Source: an uncultured Clostridiaceae bacterium
GTDB lineage: Bacteria; Bacillota; Clostridia; Lachnospirales; Lachnospiraceae
Length of the DNA: 64,000 nucleotides
Reading direction: 5' to 3'
Assembly: GCA_902477765.1 (NCBI GenBank)
Contig: CABSIM010000002.1
Location: forward strand, 1 to 64,000
A model generated the notes under the pieces. The model did not search any database. It worked only from the letters and a program-made list of their open reading frames with translations, and had not been told where the DNA came from. How positions within the stretch are numbered: position 1 is the stretch's first letter; each line of letters opens with the position of its first letter. The position numbers and the translations under genes were made by a program. Of the stretch, positions 25,601 to 33,548 are shown piece after piece.

Positions 25601-26377
25601 ATGGGTTATGTAACATATGAGCAGGATGGCTATGTGGGAATCATAACGATTAACCGTCCCGAAGCTTTGAACGCACTGAATACCCAGGTTTTAAAAGACC
25701 TGGACCAGGTGATCGACCAGATCGACCTGACCGCCACCAGAGCTGTGGTAATCACAGGGGCCGGTGAAAAGGCATTTGTAGCCGGAGCCGACATCGCCGA
25801 TATGAGCAGTATGACAAAGCAGGAAGGGCGTGCATTCGGAAAATTCGGAAATGATGTGTTCAGAAAGATTGAGAGCCTGCCCATTCCTACCATTGCGGCA
25901 GTCAACGGATTCGCACTGGGCGGAGGAAATGAACTGGCCATGAGCTGTGATATCCGCATCTGTTCCGAAAATGCCGTATTCGGCCAGCCGGAAGTGGGAC
26001 TGGGAATCACGCCGGGATTCGGCGGCACCCAGAGACTGGTCCGCCTGGTGGGAACAGGAAAGGCAAAGGAAATGATCTATGCTGCCATCAATGTGAAGGC
26101 AGCAGAAGCGGAGAAGATCGGACTTGTGAACGCGGTATATCCGAAGGAAGAGCTGATGCCGGCAGCCATGAAGCTGGCCGGACGGATTGCTTCCAATGCA
26201 CCCATTGCAGTGAGAAACTGCAAGAGTGCCATTACGGAAGGTTTCCTTTCTGATATGGACCATGCAGTTGCCATCGAAGAAAAATATTTTTCCGACTGCT
26301 TTGAGACAGAAGACCAGCGGAACGGTATGAAAGCGTTCCTGGAAAAACGCAAGGCAGAGGAATTCCATAATCGTTGA
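25601..26377 (+). CDS. crt: 3-hydroxybutyryl-CoA dehydratase (crotonase)
   Basis: 258 residues of the enoyl-CoA hydratase family. It dehydrates 3-hydroxybutyryl-CoA to crotonyl-CoA. The oxyanion-hole sequences KAFVAGADI and FALGGGNELAM are present. The two catalytic glutamates fall in GGGNELAMSCD and QPEVGLGITPGFGGTQR. It sits between thl and hbd in the common clostridial set, though the gene order differs between species. GGAGG precedes the ATG. Confidence 0.95.
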   Translation: MGYVTYEQDGYVGIITINRPEALNALNTQVLKDLDQVIDQIDLTATRAVVITGAGEKAFVAGADIADMSSMTKQEGRAFGKFGNDVFRKIESLPIPTIAAVNGFALGGGNELAMSCDIRICSENAVFGQPEVGLGITPGFGGTQRLVRLVGTGKAKEMIYAAINVKAAEAEKIGLVNAVYPKEELMPAAMKLAGRIASNAPIAVRNCKSAITEGFLSDMDHAVAIEEKYFSDCFETEDQRNGMKAFLEKRKAEEFHNR

Positions 26378-26403
26378 GTGACAGAATTTAAGGAGGCAGC
26401 ATC

Positions 26404-27243
26404 ATGAAAGTAGGTGTGATCGGCGCGGGAACCATGGGTTCCGGAATTGCGCAGGCATTTGCACAGACTGAAGGATATGAGGTCATGCTGTGCGATATCA
26501 ATGAAGAGTTTGCCGCAAACGGCAAGAAGAAAATTGAAAAGGCGCTGGGAAAGCGCGTTGCAAAAGGCAAGATGACGCAGGAAGACGCAGATAAAATCCT
26601 GAATAAGATCACCACTGGCGTGAAGGATATCTGCGGCGACTGTGACCTGATCGTGGAAGCAGCCATTGAGAACATGGAAATCAAAAAGCAGACATTCCGC
26701 GAACTGGATAAAATCTGTAAACCGGAGTGCATTTTCTCCACCAATACATCTTCCCTTTCCATTACGGAAATCGGTGCAGGAATCGAACGTCATGTGGTGG
26801 GCATGCATTTCTTTAATCCGGCTCCTGTCATGAAGCTGGTGGAAGTCATTGCCGGTCTGAATACCGCACCGGAGGCAGTGGAAACCGTGATCCGTATTTC
26901 CAGAGAAATCGGAAAGACACCGGTTCAGGTGGAAGAAGCTGCCGGATTTGTTGTAAACCGTATCCTGATTCCGATGATCAACGAAGCCATCGGCATTTAT
27001 GCAGAGGGAGTCGCATCGGTGGAAGGAATCGATGAAGCCATGAAACTGGGAGCCAACCATCCCATGGGACCGCTGGCCCTGGGTGATCTGATCGGTCTTG
27101 ATGTGGTTCTTGCCATTATGGAAGTCCTTCAGAAAGAGACCGGAGACACCAAGTACCGTCCGCATCCGCTTCTGAGAAAGATGGTGCGCGGAGGACGTCT
27201 GGGACAGAAGACCGGAAAAGGCTTCTACGATTATACAAAATAA
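26404..27243 (+). CDS. hbd: 3-hydroxybutyryl-CoA dehydrogenase
   Basis: 279 residues. It reduces acetoacetyl-CoA to 3-hydroxybutyryl-CoA. The NAD-binding loop [13 protein letters not shown] is at residues 7-19. The catalytic His is in [14 protein letters not shown], and the C-terminal domain ends [18 protein letters not shown] lies just upstream. A 185-base gap separates it from bcd, while thl, crt and hbd are tightly packed. Confidence 0.96.
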   Translation: MKVGVIGAGTMGSGIAQAFAQTEGYEVMLCDINEEFAANGKKKIEKALGKRVAKGKMTQEDADKILNKITTGVKDICGDCDLIVEAAIENMEIKKQTFRELDKICKPECIFSTNTSSLSITEIGAGIERHVVGMHFFNPAPVMKLVEVIAGLNTAPEAVETVIRISREIGKTPVQVEEAAGFVVNRILIPMINEAIGIYAEGVASVEGIDEAMKLGANHPMGPLALGDLIGLDVVLAIMEVLQKETGDTKYRPHPLLRKMVRGGRLGQKTGKGFYDYTK

Positions 27244-27428
27244 CAGTCCCTGATTCGGGGAGATCATGTTCCGGCAGGCAGCAAGGGGACCGGTCTGGGG
27301 TGTCCGTATGAAGGAATACCGGACCGGAATGCAGCCGCCGGGACATTTGTGCCTGGATGCATGAAGGAAATGCTGCATCCACATTTCCTTATGTCATATA
27401 TGAACCAATTACAAGGAGGAACTAACAC

Positions 27429-28583
27429 ATGGATTTTACATTAAGTAAAGAGCATGAGATGGCGAGAACATTATTTCATGATTTCGCTCAGAAAGAAGTA
27501 AAGCCTCTTGCTCAAGAGGTGGATGAAACAGAAAAATTCCCGAGAGAAACTGTCGACAAGATGGCAAAGCTGGGATTTCTCGGAATTCCGGTTCCGAAGG
27601 AGTACGGCGGACAGGGCTGCGACCCGCTGGCATATGCAATGTGCGTTGAGGAACTTTCCAAAGTATGCGGAACCACAGGCGTTATCGTTTCCGCACATAC
27701 ATCCCTTTGCTGTGATCCGATCCAGACATATGGTACAGAAGAACAGAAACAGAAATATCTGATTCCCCTTGCAAAAGGCGAAAAGCTGGGCGCATTTGGT
27801 CTTACAGAGCCGGGTGCAGGTACAGATGCTCAGGGACAGCAGACAAAGGCTGTTCTGGATGGCGACGAGTGGGTTCTCAACGGATCCAAGATCTTCATCA
27901 CCAACGGTAAGGAAGCTGATGTTTATGTAATCATCGCTGTAACCGGTACCGTTGAGGACAAGAAGGGCAGAAAGAAAAAAGAAATTTCCGCATTTATCGT
28001 AGAAAAAGGAACACCGGGCTTCTCCTTCGGTACAAAGGAAAAGAAGATGGGTATCCGTGGATCCGCTACCTATGAGCTGATCTTCACAGACTGCCGCATC
28101 CCGAAGGAAAACCTGCTGGGCAAGAAGGGCGAAGGCTTCCATATTGCCATGCATACTCTGGACGGCGGACGTATCGGTATCGCTGCTCAGGCACTGGGTC
28201 TTGCAGAGGGCGCTCTGGAGAGAACCGTTGAGTATGTAAAGGAAAGAAAACAGTTCGGCAGAAGCCTCAGCCAGTTCCAGAACACGCAGTTCCAGCTTGC
28301 TGATATGGCAACAAAGGTACAGGCAGCTCAGTATCTGGTATACCGGGCAGCTATGGCCAAGGCAACACAGAAGAGCTACTCTGTGGAAGCAGCAATGGCA
28401 AAACTGTATGCAGCAGAAGTTGCTATGGAAGTAACAACAAAGGCTGTTCAGCTCCATGGTGGTTATGGCTACACAAGAGAGTACGACGTAGAGCGCATGA
28501 TGCGTGATGCTAAGATCACGGAGATCTACGAAGGTACCAGTGAAGTTCAGAGAATGGTAATTTCCGGCGCTCTGCTGAAGTAA
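27429..28583 (+). CDS. bcd: Butyryl-CoA dehydrogenase
   Basis: 384 residues of the acyl-CoA dehydrogenase family. It reduces crotonyl-CoA to butyryl-CoA and works with EtfBA. The FAD/substrate signatures [12 protein letters not shown] and [20 protein letters not shown] are present. The catalytic Glu is in [10 protein letters not shown] near residue 368. AAGGAGG precedes the ATG. Arg is written mainly CGT or AGA with many GCT and GTT codons, suggesting strong expression. I see no clear sigma-A promoter in the gap before it, so it may be read from the thl promoter. Confidence 0.96.
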   Translation: MDFTLSKEHEMARTLFHDFAQKEVKPLAQEVDETEKFPRETVDKMAKLGFLGIPVPKEYGGQGCDPLAYAMCVEELSKVCGTTGVIVSAHTSLCCDPIQTYGTEEQKQKYLIPLAKGEKLGAFGLTEPGAGTDAQGQQTKAVLDGDEWVLNGSKIFITNGKEADVYVIIAVTGTVEDKKGRKKKEISAFIVEKGTPGFSFGTKEKKMGIRGSATYELIFTDCRIPKENLLGKKGEGFHIAMHTLDGGRIGIAAQALGLAEGALERTVEYVKERKQFGRSLSQFQNTQFQLADMATKVQAAQYLVYRAAMAKATQKSYSVEAAMAKLYAAEVAMEVTTKAVQLHGGYGYTREYDVERMMRDAKITEIYEGTSEVQRMVISGALLK

Positions 28584-28639
28584 TCAGCGCGCGGGATTCC
28601 ATGGAAGAGAGAATAACGAAGAATAAGGAGTGAAATACA

Positions 28640-29422
28640 GTGAAAGTAGTTGTTTGTATTAAACAGGTTCCGGATACCAAGGGCGGCGTTAAGTTCAAAC
28701 CGGATGGAACACTCGACAGAGCGGCAATGCTCACAATCATGAACCCGGATGACAAGGCAGGTCTGGAGGCAGCTCTTCGCCTGAAAGACCAGTACGGTGC
28801 AGAAGTCACAGTAATCACAATGGGTCTTCCGAAGGCTGAGGAAGTTCTTCGTGAAGCTATGGCCATGGGTGCTGACAGAGGCATCCTGGTAACAGACAGA
28901 GTTCTCGGCGGTGCCGATACATGGGCAACATCCCAGACTATCGCAGGCGCCATCAGAAACCTGGAATACGACCTGATCATCACAGGACGTCAGGCCATCG
29001 ACGGCGATACCGCACAGGTTGGTCCGCAGATTTCCGAGCACCTGGGAATCCCGGTTATCAGCTATGCACAGGATATCAAGATTGAAGGGGACAGCGTAAT
29101 CGTTCAGCGTCAGTACGATGACAGATACCATGTCCTGAAGGCAAAGATGCCGTGTCTGATCACAGCACTTTCCGAATTAAATGAGCCGCGTTACATGACT
29201 CCCGGCGGAATTTTTGATGCCTACAAGAAAGACATCACCGTATGGGGAAGAAACGATCTGAAGGATGTTCTGGATTCCAACCTTGGTCTTAAGGGATCTC
29301 CGACCCAGATCGCAAAAGCATCTGACAAGGTAAGAAAGGGTGCAGGCGAAAAAGTGACCCTGGATCCCACAGAATCCGTTGCTTACATTGTCGGAAAACT
29401 TGAAGAGAAGCATGTAATCTGA
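28640..29422 (+). CDS. etfB: Electron transfer flavoprotein, beta subunit
   Basis: 260 residues starting at GTG 28640, with AAGGAG upstream. The N-terminus KVVVCIKQVPDT and the segments TMGLPKAEEVLREAMAMGAD and TGRQAIDGDTAQVGPQ are typical. With EtfA and Bcd it forms the clostridial complex that couples crotonyl-CoA reduction by NADH to ferredoxin reduction by electron bifurcation. Adjacent bcd and etfA support this. It ends 30 bases before etfA. Confidence 0.96.
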   Translation: MKVVVCIKQVPDTKGGVKFKPDGTLDRAAMLTIMNPDDKAGLEAALRLKDQYGAEVTVITMGLPKAEEVLREAMAMGADRGILVTDRVLGGADTWATSQTIAGAIRNLEYDLIITGRQAIDGDTAQVGPQISEHLGIPVISYAQDIKIEGDSVIVQRQYDDRYHVLKAKMPCLITALSELNEPRYMTPGGIFDAYKKDITVWGRNDLKDVLDSNLGLKGSPTQIAKASDKVRKGAGEKVTLDPTESVAYIVGKLEEKHVI

Positions 29423-29452
29423 TTAAAATAATAGAAAAGTGTGGTGAATGTA

Positions 29453-30502
29453 ATGAACTTAGAAGAATACAAGGGAGTATATGTCTTTGCACAGCAGGTA
29501 GACAATCAGGTCAGCAGCATTGCACTGGAGCTGATCGGAAAAGGCAAGGATCTGGCAAAAGATCTTGGAACAACCGTAACTGCAGTTCTGGTTGGTTCTG
29601 ACGTAAAGGGACTTACAGATGAACTGGGCGAGTACGGCGCAGACAGAGTTATCGTTGTGGATGATCCGGAACTGAAGGAGTACAGAACAGAGCCGTATAC
29701 ACACGCGCTGGCTTCCGTTATCGAAAAATACAAACCGGACGTATTCCTGATCGGTGCAACAGCCATCGGCCGTGATCTGGGTCCGCGTGTATGCGCAAGA
29801 ATTCATACCGGTCTTACCGCTGACTGTACACAGCTGGATATCGGAGATTTCCCGCTGGTTCCGGTTCCGGGAAAAGAGCAGAAACATAATCAGCTGCTGA
29901 TGACCCGTCCGGCATTCGGCGGAAACACCATCGCAACCATCGCCTGCCCGGAATTCCGTCCGCAGATGGCAACGGTTCGTCCCGGCGTTATGCAGAAACT
30001 TCCGAGAGAAGCAGGAAGAAGAGCAGAGATTGAGGAATTCAATCCGGGATTCATCCCCAATGAGAAATATGTGGAAATCCTTGATGTGGTTAAGGCTGTC
30101 AACAATGTGGCTGATATCATGGATGCCAAGATTCTGGTTTCCGGCGGCCGTGGTGTAGGAAGCCCCGAAAACTTCAAGATTCTGGATGATCTTGCAGAGG
30201 CCATCGGCGGTACCGTAAGCTGCTCCCGTGCTGTTGTGGATGCAGGCTGGAAGCCGAAGGATCTGCAGGTAGGACAGACAGGTAAGACTGTTCGTCCGCA
30301 TGTATACTTTGCCATCGGTATTTCCGGTGCAATTCAGCATCTGGCAGGTATGGAAGAGTCTGACATCATCATTGCCATCAACAAGGATGAGTCTGCTCCG
30401 ATCTTCGATGTGGCTGACTACGGTGTGGTAGGCGATCTCAATAAGATCGTTCCGATCCTGACACAGAAAATCAAAGAAGCAAAAGCTGCAGCAAACAAAT
30501 AA
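29453..30502 (+). CDS. etfA: Electron transfer flavoprotein, alpha subunit
   Basis: 349 residues from ATG 29453, with a GTGGTGA site upstream; the frame opens 4 codons earlier at a GTG. The C-terminal FAD domain has the ETF-alpha signature with SGGRGVGSPENF, then VVDAGWKPKDLQVGQTGKTV and YFAIGISGAIQHLAGM. It partners EtfB and Bcd in NADH-dependent reduction of crotonyl-CoA with ferredoxin reduction. It is the last gene of the butyrate operon, ended by the hairpin at 30521-30556. Confidence 0.96.
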   Translation: MNLEEYKGVYVFAQQVDNQVSSIALELIGKGKDLAKDLGTTVTAVLVGSDVKGLTDELGEYGADRVIVVDDPELKEYRTEPYTHALASVIEKYKPDVFLIGATAIGRDLGPRVCARIHTGLTADCTQLDIGDFPLVPVPGKEQKHNQLLMTRPAFGGNTIATIACPEFRPQMATVRPGVMQKLPREAGRRAEIEEFNPGFIPNEKYVEILDVVKAVNNVADIMDAKILVSGGRGVGSPENFKILDDLAEAIGGTVSCSRAVVDAGWKPKDLQVGQTGKTVRPHVYFAIGISGAIQHLAGMEESDIIIAINKDESAPIFDVADYGVVGDLNKIVPILTQKIKEAKAAANK

Positions 30503-30520
30503 TGCGGCAGTGAAATACAG

Positions 30521-30556
30521 ATCCCAGGGCGGCCTTCGGCTGTCCTGGGTCTTTTG
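30521..30556 (+). terminator. Intrinsic terminator of the butyrate operon
   Basis: CCCAGGGCGGCC pairs with GGCTGTCCTGGG (two G:U pairs) around a TTCG loop, followed by TCTTTTG. It lies 20 bases after etfA. Confidence 0.82.
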
Positions 30557-30589
30557 CACTTATGGGACAAAAGGAAAGAGGGGAATATC

Positions 30590-32170
30590 ATGTATCAGCT
30601 TCTGATCAGAAACAGCCGGATTGCAGACGGCACCGGCGGACCTGCTTATCAGGCGGACGTGGCGGTGAGAGACGGAAAAATAGCAAAAATTGCGCCGGAG
30701 ATTCATGAAGAGGCGGAGCTTGTCATTGACGGAACAGGACTGGTGACAGCACCCGGCTTCATTGATATTCATTCCCATTCGGACACATATTTCCTGGTGG
30801 ATGACAGAGGAGAAAGCCGTATTTACCAGGGGGTCACCAGTGAGCTTTCAGGTCAGTGCGGAAATACCATCTATCCATGCCCCGCAGGCAGCATGGACTG
30901 GATCCGCCGGTTTGCAGGCAGTCAGGTCAGGGAGTACGCGTCTTCGTCCTTTTCCGAGTTTCTTGGAAAAGTAAAGAGGGACGGAAAGTGTATGGGAACC
31001 AATCTGATTCCGCTCATCGGACACGGAGCTCTCAGGGGAGGCGTTATGGGGTATGAGAACAGAAAGGCCTCGCCGGAAGAACTGGAGCTTATGAGGGAAC
31101 TGCTGGATGCGGATATGAAAGCCGGAGCCTGGGGGCTTTCCCTGGGACTTGGCTATACACCGGGCGTATCTTCTGACAGAGACGAACTCTGTGCACTGGG
31201 AGAGATTGTGGCAGCGTATGGAGGAATTGTCACTTCTCATATGCGTGACCAGGGTCTGGGGACTCCGGATTCTCTGGATGAAATGTTTGAGATCAACAGG
31301 CGTACCGGTGCCCATGTGCATATTGCCCATTTCAAGGCCAGCGGAAGAAAAGCCTGGGGAAATGCACAGAAGTATGCGGATCTGGTTCATGAAGCACAGA
31401 AAGCCGGCATCCATGTAACCGCAGATGTCTATCCCTATACGGCATCTTCTTCCGGCATTACAAATTCTTTCCCCAAATGGTCCATTCAGGGCGGAAAGCA
31501 GGTGGCGGTGGAGATCCTGAAGGATCCGGAACGGAGAGGCGCTTTAATGGAGGAACTGGAAGCAGTATTCTGCGATGCGGCTGCCGGAGAGAGCCTGTAT
31601 GTGGTGACCACCGGGGGGCGCTGTCCGGAAGCGGACGGAAAGACCATCCGGCAGCTGGCGGAGGAACTGGGAATATCCATGGCGGAGGCAGCGGCAAAGG
31701 TGGCCGTGGATACAGATGCCGGGGCCATCTGCATTTCCTTTGCCATGTGTGAGGAAGACGTGGAGACCATGCTGCGGCAGAATGATTTTTCCATCGGCAG
31801 CGACGGAAGTTCGCTTTCCCTGGATCCGGAAAAAAATCAGGGAAAACCCCATCCCAGAAATTATGGGACCTTTCCGAGATTCCTGAGACTGGCCAGGGAA
31901 AAAGGATTCTGTTCCATGGAAACCGCGGTGCGGAGAATCACCGGACAGCCGGCGGAATACATCGGCCTCAGGGACCGGGGCTTTATAAAAGAAGGAATGA
32001 TTGCGGATCTTACGGTATTTGATCCGGAAAAAGTATCTGATAAAGCCACCTATGAAAATCCCTTCCAGAAGCCGGAGGGCATCCTTCACGTGTTTATGGA
32101 AGGAGAGCCGGCGCTTCTTTACGGAAAGCAGACAGAAAACAGACTGGGGAAATTCATCCTGAGAAAATAA
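30590..32170 (+). CDS. N-acyl-D-amino-acid deacylase (first copy)
   Basis: 526 residues from ATG 30590, with AGGAAAGAGGGG upstream. It is an amidohydrolase-superfamily D-aminoacylase. Metal ligands are seen in GFIDIHSHSD, the Cys in LSGQCGN, HMRDQG and HIAHFKASG, and the catalytic Asp in IGSDGSSL. HPRNYGTFPR near residue 430 is characteristic. It hydrolyses N-acyl-D-amino acids to the D-amino acid and a carboxylate. It lies between the butyrate terminator and the cyclic-di-GMP operon and has no obvious promoter of its own, so it may depend on read-through. Confidence 0.9.
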   Translation: MYQLLIRNSRIADGTGGPAYQADVAVRDGKIAKIAPEIHEEAELVIDGTGLVTAPGFIDIHSHSDTYFLVDDRGESRIYQGVTSELSGQCGNTIYPCPAGSMDWIRRFAGSQVREYASSSFSEFLGKVKRDGKCMGTNLIPLIGHGALRGGVMGYENRKASPEELELMRELLDADMKAGAWGLSLGLGYTPGVSSDRDELCALGEIVAAYGGIVTSHMRDQGLGTPDSLDEMFEINRRTGAHVHIAHFKASGRKAWGNAQKYADLVHEAQKAGIHVTADVYPYTASSSGITNSFPKWSIQGGKQVAVEILKDPERRGALMEELEAVFCDAAAGESLYVVTTGGRCPEADGKTIRQLAEELGISMAEAAAKVAVDTDAGAICISFAMCEEDVETMLRQNDFSIGSDGSSLSLDPEKNQGKPHPRNYGTFPRFLRLAREKGFCSMETAVRRITGQPAEYIGLRDRGFIKEGMIADLTVFDPEKVSDKATYENPFQKPEGILHVFMEGEPALLYGKQTENRLGKFILRK

Positions 32171-32225
32171 AGGGAGAAAAATGGCCGGAAGCCGCATAAA
32201 CAGGGGATTTCTGCCTGCTTAATAC

Positions 32226-32254
32226 TTTACAAACATGGTGCCGGAGCTTATAAT
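32226..32254 (+). promoter_or_regulatory. Sigma-A promoter of the cyclic-di-GMP operon
   Basis: TTTACA (32226-32231), a 17-base spacer and TATAAT (32249-32254). Transcription would begin near 32261, a few bases before a terminator hairpin. Confidence 0.75.
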
Positions 32255-32267
32255 ATTTACAGGGACA

Positions 32268-32300
32268 AGGGACGGGGCTGTTTACCCCGCCCTATTTTTT
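32268..32300 (+). terminator. Intrinsic terminator immediately after the promoter
   Basis: AGGGACGGGG (32268-32277) pairs with CCCCGCCCT (32285-32293) with one bulged A, followed by ATTTTTTT. It is about 100 bases after the deacylase stop and 40 bases before the GGDEF gene. It could end the upstream transcript, or attenuate the new one, or both. Confidence 0.82.
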
Positions 32301-32339
32301 TAAAAGAGCGGCCTTTACAAATGTAAGGAGGAGTATGCG

Positions 32340-33524
32340 GTGCTTGGCATCATGAACACTGACGTGTCTCAGGCTAACCTGTCTGCCGTATATGTGGCAA
32401 ACGGGCTTGGAGTATTTCTTCTGACAGCGATTCTGTATGGCAGACATAAATGGTACAGAATCAATTCCTGTGACGGATATCTGTTTCGCTGGATGTGCCG
32501 GATCTGTCTGATACTGTGTATTCTGGAGACAGCCGGCTTCGCTCTGAACGGCAGACAGTTTTTTGGTGCGCGTCAGGCGGCAGTTCTCTGCAGTTCGCTT
32601 CTTCTTTTTTTGGGAAGTGTTCTCGGCTGGCTGTGGATCTGGTATGTGGACTGCAAACTGCTGCCCGTCAACAGCAGAAACTGGAGAAAATACCTGCCTT
32701 TGGCAATCCCTGCAGCAGCGGTGGGGCTGATGTCTCTGGCAAACCTGGCATTCCCTGTTTTTTTTATAGTCAGTGAGGAAAATATATACAGCCGTACCCG
32801 GTGGTTTTTCATTCCCTGGGTGATAACCTATGTATATCTGATATGGGGAACAATCAGGATCTATCGCTATCAGCGCAGGACAGACAGACGGATTCTCATT
32901 CCGGCGCTGATGTTTCTGCTTCCCATTTTTCTGGGAAGCATGATTCAGATGTTTTTTTACGGAATCTCCCTTGTCTGGGTTTCAGCGGCAGCAGGACTGG
33001 TCTGTCTTTACATCAATCTGCAGAGAGAGCTGGTTTACCTGGATCCCCTGACCGGTCTCTATAACCGGGGATATCTGTTCTATTATCTGGACAGCATTAC
33101 AAGTCAGGCCAGGCCGGACCGGCGTGTCACCGGAATCATGCTGGATATCAATGGCTTCAAGCAGATCAATGATACGCTGGGACATCATGAAGGGGACACA
33201 GTTCTGCAGGATGTGGCAAGAATTCTGATGCATGCCGCAGGAAACAATACAGTGATCCGGTATGGAGGCGATGAATTCGTGGTTCTGGTGGAAAATGCAC
33301 AGCCGGAACAGGTTCAGACTCTGATGGAGAATTTCCGTCAGGGACTGGGGCATTACAGTCAGTCCCGCAGCGATCTGCCTCCGGTTTCGTTTTCCATAGG
33401 AACCGCAGAATTTGATTATACCTGTGTCTTTCAGTTCTTACGGGAAATGGATATGAGAATGTATGATGAGAAGAGATCTTTTTATCTGGGAAGGGAGAGC
33501 CATACTTCCATCCGGACCATGTGA
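32340..33524 (+). CDS. Membrane-bound diguanylate cyclase (GGDEF)
   Basis: 394 residues starting at GTG 32340; GGAGGAG lies 6 bases upstream, and the nearby ATG 32335 leads to a stop. Residues 1-230 hold about seven membrane helices with no recognised ligand domain. The GGDEF domain covers about 235-390: LDPLTGLYNRGYL, LDINGFKQINDTLGH and the intact active site GGDEF at 309-313. The inhibitory RxxD site is absent. It makes cyclic-di-GMP from two GTP. It opens an operon that also encodes an HD-GYP phosphodiesterase. Confidence 0.92.
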   Translation: MLGIMNTDVSQANLSAVYVANGLGVFLLTAILYGRHKWYRINSCDGYLFRWMCRICLILCILETAGFALNGRQFFGARQAAVLCSSLLLFLGSVLGWLWIWYVDCKLLPVNSRNWRKYLPLAIPAAAVGLMSLANLAFPVFFIVSEENIYSRTRWFFIPWVITYVYLIWGTIRIYRYQRRTDRRILIPALMFLLPIFLGSMIQMFFYGISLVWVSAAAGLVCLYINLQRELVYLDPLTGLYNRGYLFYYLDSITSQARPDRRVTGIMLDINGFKQINDTLGHHEGDTVLQDVARILMHAAGNNTVIRYGGDEFVVLVENAQPEQVQTLMENFRQGLGHYSQSRSDLPPVSFSIGTAEFDYTCVFQFLREMDMRMYDEKRSFYLGRESHTSIRTM

Positions 33525-33548
33525 TGGAAAACAGAAAAGGAAATCGGT

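Noticed and set aside
27266..27364. Short frame (about 32 codons) in the hbd-bcd gap with a GGGGAG upstream
   Set aside because: It is too short and shows no recognisable features; the gap may simply be untranslated.
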